Positions 1-6,954 of a stretch of DNA of 10,432 nucleotides are shown here, in pieces. Every line of letters starts with the position of its first letter. Within the stretch, counting starts at the first letter, position 1. The stretch comes from an uncultured Treponema sp. (lineage in GTDB: Bacteria > Spirochaetota > Spirochaetia > Treponematales > Treponemataceae). The stretch is taken from NCBI GenBank assembly GCA_945833725.1, contig CAMAFU010000042.1, positions 1 through 10,432 of the forward strand. Direction: 5' to 3'. A program made the translations under genes and the position numbers. The notes under the pieces were generated by a model. It made no database searches. It saw only the letters and a program-made list of their open reading frames with translations, and was not told where the DNA came from.

Positions 1-150
1 ATTCGCTCCTTCGCGCCCCAATTTTTCTCATCAATTTATAATGCTGAAGGCCCTGCTATGTTTAAAATTATGTGATGAATTTTTTTTTTATTTGAAGTAC
101 AATTTTTTCGGATTGAATGTTAATTTAAAAATATTTTCCGGAGTTTTACG
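1..150. other. AT-rich leader upstream of murC, no gene seen
   Basis: I find no supportable gene here. The first 20 bases are locally GC-rich and may be the edge of an intergenic repeat like those seen later, but too little is present to align. The rest is AT-rich with a T-run at about 80-89. A purine-rich Shine-Dalgarno-like CCGGAG at 138-143 sits 7 bases before the murC ATG. TATAAT at 37-42 and TACAAT at 98-103 resemble -10 boxes, but neither has a matching -35 at normal spacing, so I do not call a promoter. Confidence 0.5.
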
Positions 151-1659
151 ATGAATGATTTTGCTTTGCCTTCCAGCCTTAAAAATGTACATGTTCACTT
201 TGTGGGAATAAAGGGAACGGGAATGGCTGCCCTAGTGGAAATTTTCTGCGGAAGGGGGGCGGTAGTAACTGGAAGTGATGTTTGTGAAAGGTTTTATACT
301 GATGAAATTCTTGAAAAACTGGGCATAAAGCCCCTTGCTTTTTCGGCAGACAATATAACTTTAGATACAGCTTTTGTCGTTTATTCTTCGGCTTATAGTC
401 TGGAAACTAATCTGGATTTAATACAGGCTCAAAAAATGAAAATTCCCTGCCTGCTTTATTCAAAGGCACTGGGGCTTTATTCTTCCCTGTCGTACAGCTG
501 CGGTATATGCGGTGTTCATGGAAAAACAACTACAACAGGGCTTTGCGGTACTGTCTTTAAGGAACTGGGGCTGGACGGGCAGGTTCTTGCAGGAAGCATA
601 ATTTCTTCCTTTGGAAATTCCTGTACATATACAAGTCCATTTCTGGAAGGTAAAGATTCTTCCAGAAATCCTCCTTTTTTTATTGCGGAAACCTGCGAGT
701 ATCAGAGGCACTTTATGGATTTTTGTCCGAAGAAAATTATTCTTACTTCTGTAGAAAGCGACCATCAGGACTATTATCCTTCTTACAACGATATTTTAAA
801 TGCCTTTGTAGATTATATATGCAAACTTCCCTCTGGAGGAGATGTTATTTACTGCGCCGACGATAAGGGGGCGGAGGAGGCTGTTATAATTTCCAAAAAT
901 AAGCGGCCGGATTTAAATTGCATTCCTTATGGATTTAATGCAGAGGGAGATTTCCGCATTATTCCCGGAAAACTTGAAAACGGAGTTCAGCATTTTTCTC
1001 TTGGATCAGGCCTTAACCTTGGTATTCGTGTTCCAGGCCTTCATAATGTAAAGAATGCCGCCGCCGCTGTTGCCCTTTCTTTCTGTATTTTAAAGCAGGC
1101 AGAAAAAAATCCGCTGGATTATTCAGAAAAAATTTCTTCCGCCCTTCTAAAATTTTGCGGAGGAAAGAGAAGATGCGAAATTATTGGCCGGAGTAAAAAC
1201 AGATTCGGTCAGAGCGTTATTTTTATTGATGATTACGGTCACCATCCCACGGCAATAAAAACAACTCTGGAAGGCTTAAAGAAATTTTATGCAGGAAGAA
1301 AAATAATTGTTGATTTTATGAGCCACACATATTCAAGGACAGAAGCTCTTCTTGAAGAATTTTCTTCCTGTTTTTCTGCTGCCGATCAGGTGATTATAAA
1401 TAAAATTTATCCTAGTGCCAGAGAAAAAAAGTCGGATTCGTCTGTGTCTGGAGAACTTCTTGCACAGAAAACTTCCCTGCATCACCGTGAAGTTTTTTAC
1501 TGTCCGGAATTTGATGAAGCTTTTCGTAAGGGACTTTCCCTTTTGCAGGAAGATTCTTCTGCCATGTTCCCGGAAGGGTTTGTTTTTGTAACGATGGGTG
1601 CCGGTGATAACTGGAAAGTGGGAAAAATGATTCTTGAAAAAATGGAATGTCTGGATTAA
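151..1659 (+). CDS. murC: UDP-N-acetylmuramate--L-alanine ligase (MurC-type Mur ligase)
   Basis: This cytoplasmic ATP-dependent ligase would add L-alanine to UDP-N-acetylmuramic acid, the first amino acid of the peptidoglycan stem peptide. All three Mur domains are visible in 502 aa (E. coli MurC is 491). They are the N-terminal UDP-binding glycine motif GIKGTGM (19-25), the ATP-binding loop GVHGKTTTT (121-129) with central ETCEY (180-184) and SVESDHQDYY (200-209), and the linker HNVKNAAAA (298-306). The C-terminal domain has GGKRRCE (337-343), DDYGHHP (360-366), SHTYSR (391-396) and TMGAGDNWK (481-489). SHTYSR and INKIYPSARE resemble MurC (PHRYTR, IYPAxE) more than the recycling ligase Mpl, although HHPTAI and ETCEY lean towards Mpl. 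The ATG at 151 follows a good ribosome site and places the glycine loop at the usual distance. MurC is most likely; Mpl is the alternative. Confidence 0.88.
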   Translation: MNDFALPSSLKNVHVHFVGIKGTGMAALVEIFCGRGAVVTGSDVCERFYTDEILEKLGIKPLAFSADNITLDTAFVVYSSAYSLETNLDLIQAQKMKIPCLLYSKALGLYSSLSYSCGICGVHGKTTTTGLCGTVFKELGLDGQVLAGSIISSFGNSCTYTSPFLEGKDSSRNPPFFIAETCEYQRHFMDFCPKKIILTSVESDHQDYYPSYNDILNAFVDYICKLPSGGDVIYCADDKGAEEAVIISKNKRPDLNCIPYGFNAEGDFRIIPGKLENGVQHFSLGSGLNLGIRVPGLHNVKNAAAAVALSFCILKQAEKNPLDYSEKISSALLKFCGGKRRCEIIGRSKNRFGQSVIFIDDYGHHPTAIKTTLEGLKKFYAGRKIIVDFMSHTYSRTEALLEEFSSCFSAADQVIINKIYPSAREKKSDSSVSGELLAQKTSLHHREVFYCPEFDEAFRKGLSLLQEDSSAMFPEGFVFVTMGAGDNWKVGKMILEKMECLD

Positions 1660-1689
1660 CGAAATTTTCTGCGGCAGGAACAGTAGCCC

Positions 1690-1745
1690 CTGCGAAGCAG
1701 TTCGTAAGCAGCTTTGCTGCGTCGAATGAAGGCGTAATGCCGGAA
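1690..1745 (+). repeat. GC-rich intergenic repeat, family R2, copy A
   Basis: This tract in the murC-yicC spacer is richer in G and C than its surroundings and full of small hairpins: CTGC-GAA-GCAG (1690-1700) and GCAGC-TTT-GCTGC (1708-1720). Its right-hand core, 1724-1745, begins GAATGAAGGCG and ends ATGCCGGAA. It matches the reverse complement of 10258-10278 except for two substitutions and a one-base indel. The left half aligns more loosely with 10279-10309. No plausible reading frame runs through it. It is probably a dispersed non-coding intergenic element. Confidence 0.6.
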
Positions 1746-1815
1746 GGGTGAATGGTCCGATTTTGTGTAATGAAATGAAACAAAAGCCGCCCATATAAAA
1801 AATATGAATGAATTT

Positions 1816-1820
1816 GGGGG
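1816..1820 (+). promoter_or_regulatory. Ribosome binding site fixing the yicC start
   Basis: GGGGG followed by AA lies 7 bases before the ATG at 1828. It lies downstream of the alternative in-frame ATG at 1804, so it cannot serve that one. It supports the shorter protein. Confidence 0.65.
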
Positions 1821-1827
1821 AATTTTT

Positions 1828-2694
1828 ATGAACAGTATGACTGGTTATGCTTTTAAGGAAACTGTGGAGAGTGATATTCAGTTTAGCGTGGAAATTAAGT
1901 CTGTAAACAACAGGTTTCTGGATTTAAACATTTATATGCCTTCTTTTATGAATCCGCTGGAATCAAAAATCCGCAATATTGTTTCGGAGAAAGTTTCCCG
2001 GGGAAAAGTTGAGGTTTTTATAAGGATAAAGGAATTGGGGTCAAAATCTACTGTAACTGTAGATAAAAATGCTGCTTTAATGTATTACAGTGCTTTTTCT
2101 GAATTAAACGGTATTCTTGGGAAAAACGAAGAAATTCCTCTTTCCCTTATTGTTCAGCAGGAAGGCGTAATGAATGTATGTCATAACTATGATGCGGAAT
2201 TTTACTGGAATCTTATTGAACCTGTTTTTAACGAAGTTTTTGAAATGTTCCTTGCTGACAGAAAAAGAGAAGGTGAAAATTTAAAAAAAGATCTGCTGGA
2301 AAAACTTTCGGCTCTAAAAAAATGTGCTCACTTTTTTGTTTCGTGGCAGCCAAAGATGGAAGAAAAATTCAGGGAACAGATAACTTGCCGCTTTAATGAA
2401 ATTTTAGGGGATAAGGCTGATGAAAACAGAATTATGGCGGAAGTTGCTGCTATGGTTGTAAAATACACTGTAAACGAAGAAATTATCCGGCTTAACAGTC
2501 ATCTTGATGCTCTGGAAAAAGAACTTACGGAAAATCCTCTTCCCGGAAAAAGACTTGATTTTATATGTCAGGAAGCAAACCGGGAAATAAACACAATCGG
2601 ATCTAAAAATCAGTTTGCGGAGGTGGGGGCAATGGTAGTAAATGCCAAGGATGCCCTGGAAAACATTCGGGAACAGGCAAAAAATGTTGAGTAG
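1828..2694 (+). CDS. yicC: YicC-family endoribonuclease
   Basis: This is a cytoplasmic protein of the YicC/YloC family, members of which have been reported as endoribonucleases acting in RNA turnover. I chose the ATG at 1828, which gives 288 aa (E. coli YicC is 287) and the family's characteristic opening MNSMTGYA. The ATG at 1804 would add eight unsupported residues. Visible family features are VEIKSVNNRFLD (21-32), RGKVEVFIR (58-66), a lysine/glutamate-rich helical middle, NEEIIRLNSH (216-225), and the highly conserved C-terminal block KRLDFICQEANREINTIGSK (241-260), then the closing IREQAKNVE. The N-terminal YicC-like and C-terminal DUF1732 regions are both complete. It lies 168 bases after murC and 187 before trpS, so there is no sign of tight coupling. 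The natural RNA target cannot be read from the sequence. Confidence 0.93.
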   Translation: MNSMTGYAFKETVESDIQFSVEIKSVNNRFLDLNIYMPSFMNPLESKIRNIVSEKVSRGKVEVFIRIKELGSKSTVTVDKNAALMYYSAFSELNGILGKNEEIPLSLIVQQEGVMNVCHNYDAEFYWNLIEPVFNEVFEMFLADRKREGENLKKDLLEKLSALKKCAHFFVSWQPKMEEKFREQITCRFNEILGDKADENRIMAEVAAMVVKYTVNEEIIRLNSHLDALEKELTENPLPGKRLDFICQEANREINTIGSKNQFAEVGAMVVNAKDALENIREQAKNVE

Positions 2695-2737
2695 AAAACA
2701 GTTGTATTTTGTAATTTTTGGGGTTTAATTTAGGATC

Positions 2738-2765
2738 GCACGGTTTTGCACTGAACAGTTGCGAC
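2738..2765 (+). repeat. Dispersed intergenic repeat, family R1, copy A
   Basis: This 28-base segment begins GCACGGTTTTGCACTGAAC and ends GTTGCGAC. It matches the reverse complement of 10397-10424 at 27 of 28 positions; the only difference is T at 2760. Looser similarity continues downstream in the same order: AATGCGGAA (2790-2798) and AGCACTG (2805-2811) have counterparts at 10367-10375 and 10354-10360. An almost exact match nearly 7.7 kb away, in intergenic DNA on the opposite strand, is far beyond chance and indicates a repeat family. Confidence 0.8.
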
Positions 2766-2780
2766 GGTCAGTGCTGTTTT
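2748..2780 (+). terminator. Possible intrinsic terminator after yicC
   Basis: GCACTGA (2748-2754) pairs perfectly with TCAGTGC (2768-2774) across a 13-base loop, followed by TGTTTT. The stem is short and the T-run is broken by G. It overlaps repeat R1, and the distant copy lacks the second arm, so termination may be incidental to this copy. Its position 53 bases past the yicC stop fits an operon end. Confidence 0.4.
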
Positions 2781-2820
2781 AAATTATTAAATGCGGAAGC
2801 ACAGAAGCACTGGGGTTTAA

Positions 2821-2849
2821 TTGAACATACATTTTTTTTATGGTAGATT
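2821..2849 (+). promoter_or_regulatory. Possible sigma-70-type promoter for trpS
   Basis: TTGAAC (2821-2826) and TAGATT (2844-2849) are separated by 17 bases and each match four of six consensus positions. The spacer contains a T-rich run. Transcription would start near 2856, leaving a leader of about 26 bases before the ATG at 2882. This also argues against translation from the upstream ATG at 2840. AT-rich DNA yields such matches by chance. Confidence 0.33.
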
Positions 2850-2867
2850 TTCCCATTGTTTTAATAT

Positions 2868-2871
2868 GGAG
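2868..2871 (+). promoter_or_regulatory. Ribosome binding site fixing the trpS start
   Basis: GGAG lies 10 bases before the ATG at 2882, while the in-frame ATG at 2840 has no such site and falls inside the possible promoter. This supports a 366-residue product. Confidence 0.55.
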
Positions 2872-2881
2872 ATTTTTTATT

Positions 2882-3982
2882 ATGAGCGACATGACAGAAA
2901 AAGAAGAATACGAATCTAACAGCGAAAAAATCCTTGCAGAGGCGATGAGGAAGTCTGCCGAAATAGAAAAGGATCTTGCCCTTAATCCAAAGAAATATCG
3001 TGTTCTTACGGGAGATAGGCCTACTGGAAGACTTCATATAGGTCATTATTTTGGTTCCCTTAAAAATCGGGTACGCCTTTCTAAAATGGGCGTTCCTACA
3101 ATGATTTTAATTGCCGACTATCAGGTACTTACAGATCATGATGCCTTTGACAGAATAAGCCAGAATACAAAAGAACTTGTTATTGATTATCTGGCTGCCG
3201 GAATTGAGCCGGGAGAAAATGTGTGCATTTATCCTCACTCTCATGTACCGGAGGCGAATCAGCTTATGGTTCCTTTTTTAACCCTTGTTTCCAGTAGCGA
3301 ACTTAACAGGAATCCTACTGTAAAAGATGAAATTCAAAAATCTCAGCTTACAACGGTAAATGCAGGTATGCTTACATATCCTGTACATCAGGCTGTAGAT
3401 ATTCTTTTCTGCAAAGGAAATGTTGTTCCTGTAGGAAAAGATCAGCTTCCTCACCTGGAAATTGCAAGGCTTATTGCAAAAAGATTCAATAAAAAATTCT
3501 GTCCTGATAATCCTATTTTCCCGGAACCTCATGCACTGCTTTCAAAAACTCCAATGATTTTAGGACTTGATGGCAATGCAAAAATGTCTAAATCCCTTGG
3601 AAACGCCATAATGCTTTCTGCTTCCGAAGATGAAACGGCAAAAGCTGTAAAAAAGGCAAAAACAGATCAGGAAAGATTTATTACATACGAGCCGGAAAGA
3701 CGCCCGGAAGTGGCAAACCTTTTAAGGCTTATTTCCCTTTGTACGGGAGAAGATCCTGAACAGGTTGCTGCCGGCATTGGCGACGGTGGCGGCGGAAAAT
3801 TGAAAAGCCTTCTTACAGAAGTTCTTAATGAAGAACTGAAACCTTTAAGACAAAAACGCAGGGAACTTGAAGGAAATACCGATTATATCCGGCAGGTTCT
3901 TAACGACGGCGTAAAAAAGGCAAGGGAAATTGCCGTTAAAACTTTGGAAGAAGTCCGCTCAGCAATGAATATGGAAATTTAA
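2882..3982 (+). CDS. trpS: Tryptophan--tRNA ligase, divergent TrpRS II-like type
   Basis: This class I aminoacyl-tRNA synthetase would charge tRNA-Trp with tryptophan in the cytoplasm. With the ATG at 2882 it has 366 aa. The Rossmann-fold signature HIGH is at 52-55 within TGDRPTGRLHIGHY, and KMSKS is at 234-238. Between them lie LTYPVHQAVDIL and GKDQLPHLEIARLIAKRFN, the usual tryptophan/AMP-site region. The TGDRPTG opening, exact HIGH, RNPTVKDEI and GLDGNAKMSKSLGNAI resemble the auxiliary TrpRS II of Deinococcus and related clostridial enzymes. Canonical E. coli and Bacillus TrpRS instead carry TIGN/LGNY-type variants. About 38 charged, probably helical residues precede the catalytic fold. 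No T-box-like leader is visible. TyrRS is unlikely given the motif spacing. Whether this is the organism's only TrpRS cannot be told here. Confidence 0.9.
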   Translation: MSDMTEKEEYESNSEKILAEAMRKSAEIEKDLALNPKKYRVLTGDRPTGRLHIGHYFGSLKNRVRLSKMGVPTMILIADYQVLTDHDAFDRISQNTKELVIDYLAAGIEPGENVCIYPHSHVPEANQLMVPFLTLVSSSELNRNPTVKDEIQKSQLTTVNAGMLTYPVHQAVDILFCKGNVVPVGKDQLPHLEIARLIAKRFNKKFCPDNPIFPEPHALLSKTPMILGLDGNAKMSKSLGNAIMLSASEDETAKAVKKAKTDQERFITYEPERRPEVANLLRLISLCTGEDPEQVAAGIGDGGGGKLKSLLTEVLNEELKPLRQKRRELEGNTDYIRQVLNDGVKKAREIAVKTLEEVRSAMNMEI

Positions 3983-4065
3983 AAGTTTTTAAGCACACTT
4001 TAATGCGGTGTTTTTATGGAAGTGCAATCATTCATCAGGAATAATTACTGGAGATAATAAAAAAA

Positions 4066-6954
4066 ATGAAGGCTATAAACGAAGTCCATGGTGAAAAAAT
4101 CAGAATTCAGGGGGCAAGGGAACATAACCTGAAAAATATAAATGTTGAAATTCCCCGTAACAGTCTTGTAGTTATTTCTGGTCTTTCAGGTTCTGGAAAA
4201 TCTTCTCTGGCATTTGATACTTTGTTTGCAGAAGGTCAGCGAAGGTACATGGAATCTTTGTCTTCCTATGCCAGACAGTTTTTAGGCAGCATGGACAAGC
4301 CTGATGTGGATCTTATCGAAGGCCTGTCTCCTGCAATTTCCATAGAGCAGAAAACTACCCATAACAATCCCCGGTCAACTGTGGGAACTGTTACGGAAAT
4401 ATACGATTACTACCGCCTTCTTTTTTCCAGAACCGGTCATGTTCATTGTCCTGAATGCGGCAGAGAAATAAAAGAACAGACTGTTGATCAGATTATTCAG
4501 TCTATTATGGACTGGGGGGAAGGAACAAAAATAACCCTTCTTTCTCCTGTAATCCGCGGAAAAAAAGGTGAACATCAGAAAATCATTCAGGATGCACAAA
4601 AATCTGGTTTTGTAAGAGCCCGTATTGATGGACTTATGGTTGAACTTTCTGATTCCATTAAACTTGACAAGCAGAAAAAACATACAATCGAAATAGTTGT
4701 TGACAGAATTTCAATAAAGGCTGATTCAAGAAACCGACTTGCCCAAAGCATTGAAACATCTCTTTTAAGTTCCGGGGGAATTTTGCAGGTATTGAAGCGT
4801 GTGCCAGAAGAAAACGGGGAATTTCGTGAAGAAGAAGTTTTTTTCAGCCAGCAGAATGCCTGTCCTGACTGCGGAATATCTGTTCCAGAACTTCAACCCC
4901 GTCTTTTTTCTTTTAACAATCCTTTTGGGGCCTGTCCTGAGTGTACTGGTCTTGGTGAAAAAATGACATGGGATGAATCGAAAATTCTTCCAGACAGGAA
5001 TTTAAGTTTTAATCAGGGAGCATTTCCTTTTTTTAATCCTGATTCAAGTTGGAACCAGGCAATGTTTGAAGGAATTGCTCTGGCAAACGGATGGACTTTG
5101 GATACTCCCATAAAAGACCTTTCAAAAAAACAGTTTGATTCCCTGTGGTTCGGCGATATGTCAAAAAACATTCACTGGGTTTACAAAAAACAAAGCGGGG
5201 AAGGTTTTAGTGAATATAACCGCCCGTGGATTGGAATTCTTGCTGAAATGAGCAGAAGAAGAAACGAGGCCTGGGGAGAAAATCAGCGCATAAGAATCGA
5301 AGAAAAATTCATGTCTGTATGTTCCTGTCCAGCCTGTAACGGTAAAAGACTCCGCCGGGAAGCTCTTGGTGTTACTGTTGGCGGAAAAAATATTATTGAT
5401 TTATGTTCATTAAGCGTTGAACAGTCAATTTCCTTTTTCAACAGTCTGGAATTGTCCGAAACGGAAAAAATTATTTCCAGCCAGATAGTAAAAGAAATAA
5501 AATCGCGTCTGTCGTTTTTGAATAATGTAGGACTTGATTATTTAACACTGGACAGAAGTGCCGGTACTTTGTCTGGAGGTGAAGCCCAGCGTATAAGGCT
5601 TGCCACGCAGATTGGTTCCGGTCTTACAGGTGTTATGTATATTCTTGATGAACCGTCTATTGGACTTCATCAGCGGGATAATGAAAGGCTTGTGGAAACT
5701 CTTACTTATCTGAGGGATTTAAAAAATACCGTAATTGTAGTAGAGCATGACGAGCAGACTCTCAGGACGGCTGACTGGATTGTAGATATAGGACCTGGTG
5801 CTGGTGTTCACGGCGGTAAGGTTATGGCCTCTGGTACGCCTGAGCAGGTTATGCAGGTACAGGAAAGTGTTACAGGCCGTTATTTAAGCGGACAGCTTTT
5901 TATGGAAATTCCTTCTGTCCGCCGTAAAGGAAACGGAAAATTTATTTCAATTTACGGGGCAGAAGAGCACAACCTTAAAAACATAAATGTAAATATTCCT
6001 GTGGGGTGCTTTACCTGTATAACGGGGGTTTCTGGCTCTGGAAAATCAACTTTGCTTCGGGATGTTTTTTTTCCCCGCATCAGCAATAAACTTATGCGCA
6101 CATCATTAAAAGAAGGAAAAGCCGAAAAAATAACGGGAATTGAAGAAGTTGACAAGGTAATAAACATAGACCAAAGCCCTATAGGAAGAACTCCAAGAAG
6201 CAATCCTGCAACTTATGTAGGTGTTTTTGACGCAATAAGGGAACTGTATTCATCTCTGCCGGAATCAAAGGCAAAAGGTTATACTCCCGGACGATTCAGT
6301 TTTAATGTAAAAGGCGGACGGTGCGAAAAGTGTCAGGGAGCCGGAACTTTAACAATAGAAATGAACTTTCTTCCTGATGTTTTTATTCAATGTGATGTGT
6401 GTCATGGAAAAAGATTTAATCAGGAAACTCTGGAAGTCCTTTACAAAGGCAAGAATATTTCTGATGTTTTAAACATGACCATTGAAGAAGGTGCGGAATT
6501 TTTCAGTGCAATTCCTCATATTTCAAGAAAACTGGAAACGCTTAAAAATGTAGGGCTGGGATACATTCAGCTAGGGCAAAGTGCACTGACTTTATCCGGC
6601 GGAGAAGCTCAAAGGGTAAAACTTGCCTGCGAACTGGCGAGACCTTCAACGGGAAGAACTCTTTACATTCTTGACGAACCTACAACAGGTCTTCATTTTG
6701 CAGATGTAAAGGTTCTTATGGCTGTTATTCAGAAACTTGTAGACAAAGGAAATACAGTTGTAATGATTGAACATAATCTTGATGTTATAGCTCAGGCTGA
6801 CTGGCTTATTGATTTAGGACCGGAAGGCGGAACAAGAGGCGGAAATATTGTCGATGCAGGAACTCCTGAGCACATTGCCTCTGAATGGGAAAAAACCGGT
6901 TCATATACTGGAAAATTCCTTCTGGAAACCTTAAAAAAAGGTAAAAGCCTTTGA
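4066..6954 (+). CDS. uvrA: Excinuclease ABC subunit A
   Basis: UvrA is the damage-sensing ATPase of nucleotide excision repair. It dimerises, loads UvrB on damaged DNA, and UvrC then cuts. The 962-aa product is complete (E. coli 940) with two ABC modules. The first has Walker A GLSGSGKSS (39-47), signature LSGGEAQR (502-509) and Walker B ILDEPS (526-531). The second has Walker A GVSGSGKST (654-662), signature LSGGEAQR (843-850) and ILDEPTTGLH (868-877). Zinc-binding cysteine sets are present at C266/C269/C290/C293 and at C753/C756/C776/C779; further CxxC pairs lie at 128-131 and 421-424. A GGAGA site at 4050-4054 precedes the ATG at 4066, and the first residues lead straight into the conserved IRIQGAREHNLKNI. 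It begins 83 bases after trpS and its TGA overlaps the next ATG. No LexA-type box is recognisable upstream. Confidence 0.98.
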   Translation: MKAINEVHGEKIRIQGAREHNLKNINVEIPRNSLVVISGLSGSGKSSLAFDTLFAEGQRRYMESLSSYARQFLGSMDKPDVDLIEGLSPAISIEQKTTHNNPRSTVGTVTEIYDYYRLLFSRTGHVHCPECGREIKEQTVDQIIQSIMDWGEGTKITLLSPVIRGKKGEHQKIIQDAQKSGFVRARIDGLMVELSDSIKLDKQKKHTIEIVVDRISIKADSRNRLAQSIETSLLSSGGILQVLKRVPEENGEFREEEVFFSQQNACPDCGISVPELQPRLFSFNNPFGACPECTGLGEKMTWDESKILPDRNLSFNQGAFPFFNPDSSWNQAMFEGIALANGWTLDTPIKDLSKKQFDSLWFGDMSKNIHWVYKKQSGEGFSEYNRPWIGILAEMSRRRNEAWGENQRIRIEEKFMSVCSCPACNGKRLRREALGVTVGGKNIIDLCSLSVEQSISFFNSLELSETEKIISSQIVKEIKSRLSFLNNVGLDYLTLDRSAGTLSGGEAQRIRLATQIGSGLTGVMYILDEPSIGLHQRDNERLVETLTYLRDLKNTVIVVEHDEQTLRTADWIVDIGPGAGVHGGKVMASGTPEQVMQVQESVTGRYLSGQLFMEIPSVRRKGNGKFISIYGAEEHNLKNINVNIPVGCFTCITGVSGSGKSTLLRDVFFPRISNKLMRTSLKEGKAEKITGIEEVDKVINIDQSPIGRTPRSNPATYVGVFDAIRELYSSLPESKAKGYTPGRFSFNVKGGRCEKCQGAGTLTIEMNFLPDVFIQCDVCHGKRFNQETLEVLYKGKNISDVLNMTIEEGAEFFSAIPHISRKLETLKNVGLGYIQLGQSALTLSGGEAQRVKLACELARPSTGRTLYILDEPTTGLHFADVKVLMAVIQKLVDKGNTVVMIEHNLDVIAQADWLIDLGPEGGTRGGNIVDAGTPEHIASEWEKTGSYTGKFLLETLKKGKSL

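Noticed and set aside
64..89. AT-only hairpin followed by a T-run, possible terminator of an upstream gene
   Set aside because: The stem is almost entirely A-T with a bulge, as expected by chance in such AT-rich DNA, and the upstream gene is not visible.
1333..1794. Minus-strand open frames of 153 and 123 codons covering the murC 3' end and the spacer
   Set aside because: They are antisense to well-supported MurC codons, have no recognisable domain or ribosome site, and run through repeat R2.
2695..2881. Possible T-box or trp leader upstream of trpS
   Set aside because: No T-box consensus, no specifier stem, and no tryptophan-rich leader peptide; the spacer is explained by repeat R1 and a possible promoter.
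3995..4015. Short ACAC/GTGT hairpin before a T-run between trpS and uvrA
   Set aside because: Only four base pairs with a nine-base loop; too weak to call a terminator.
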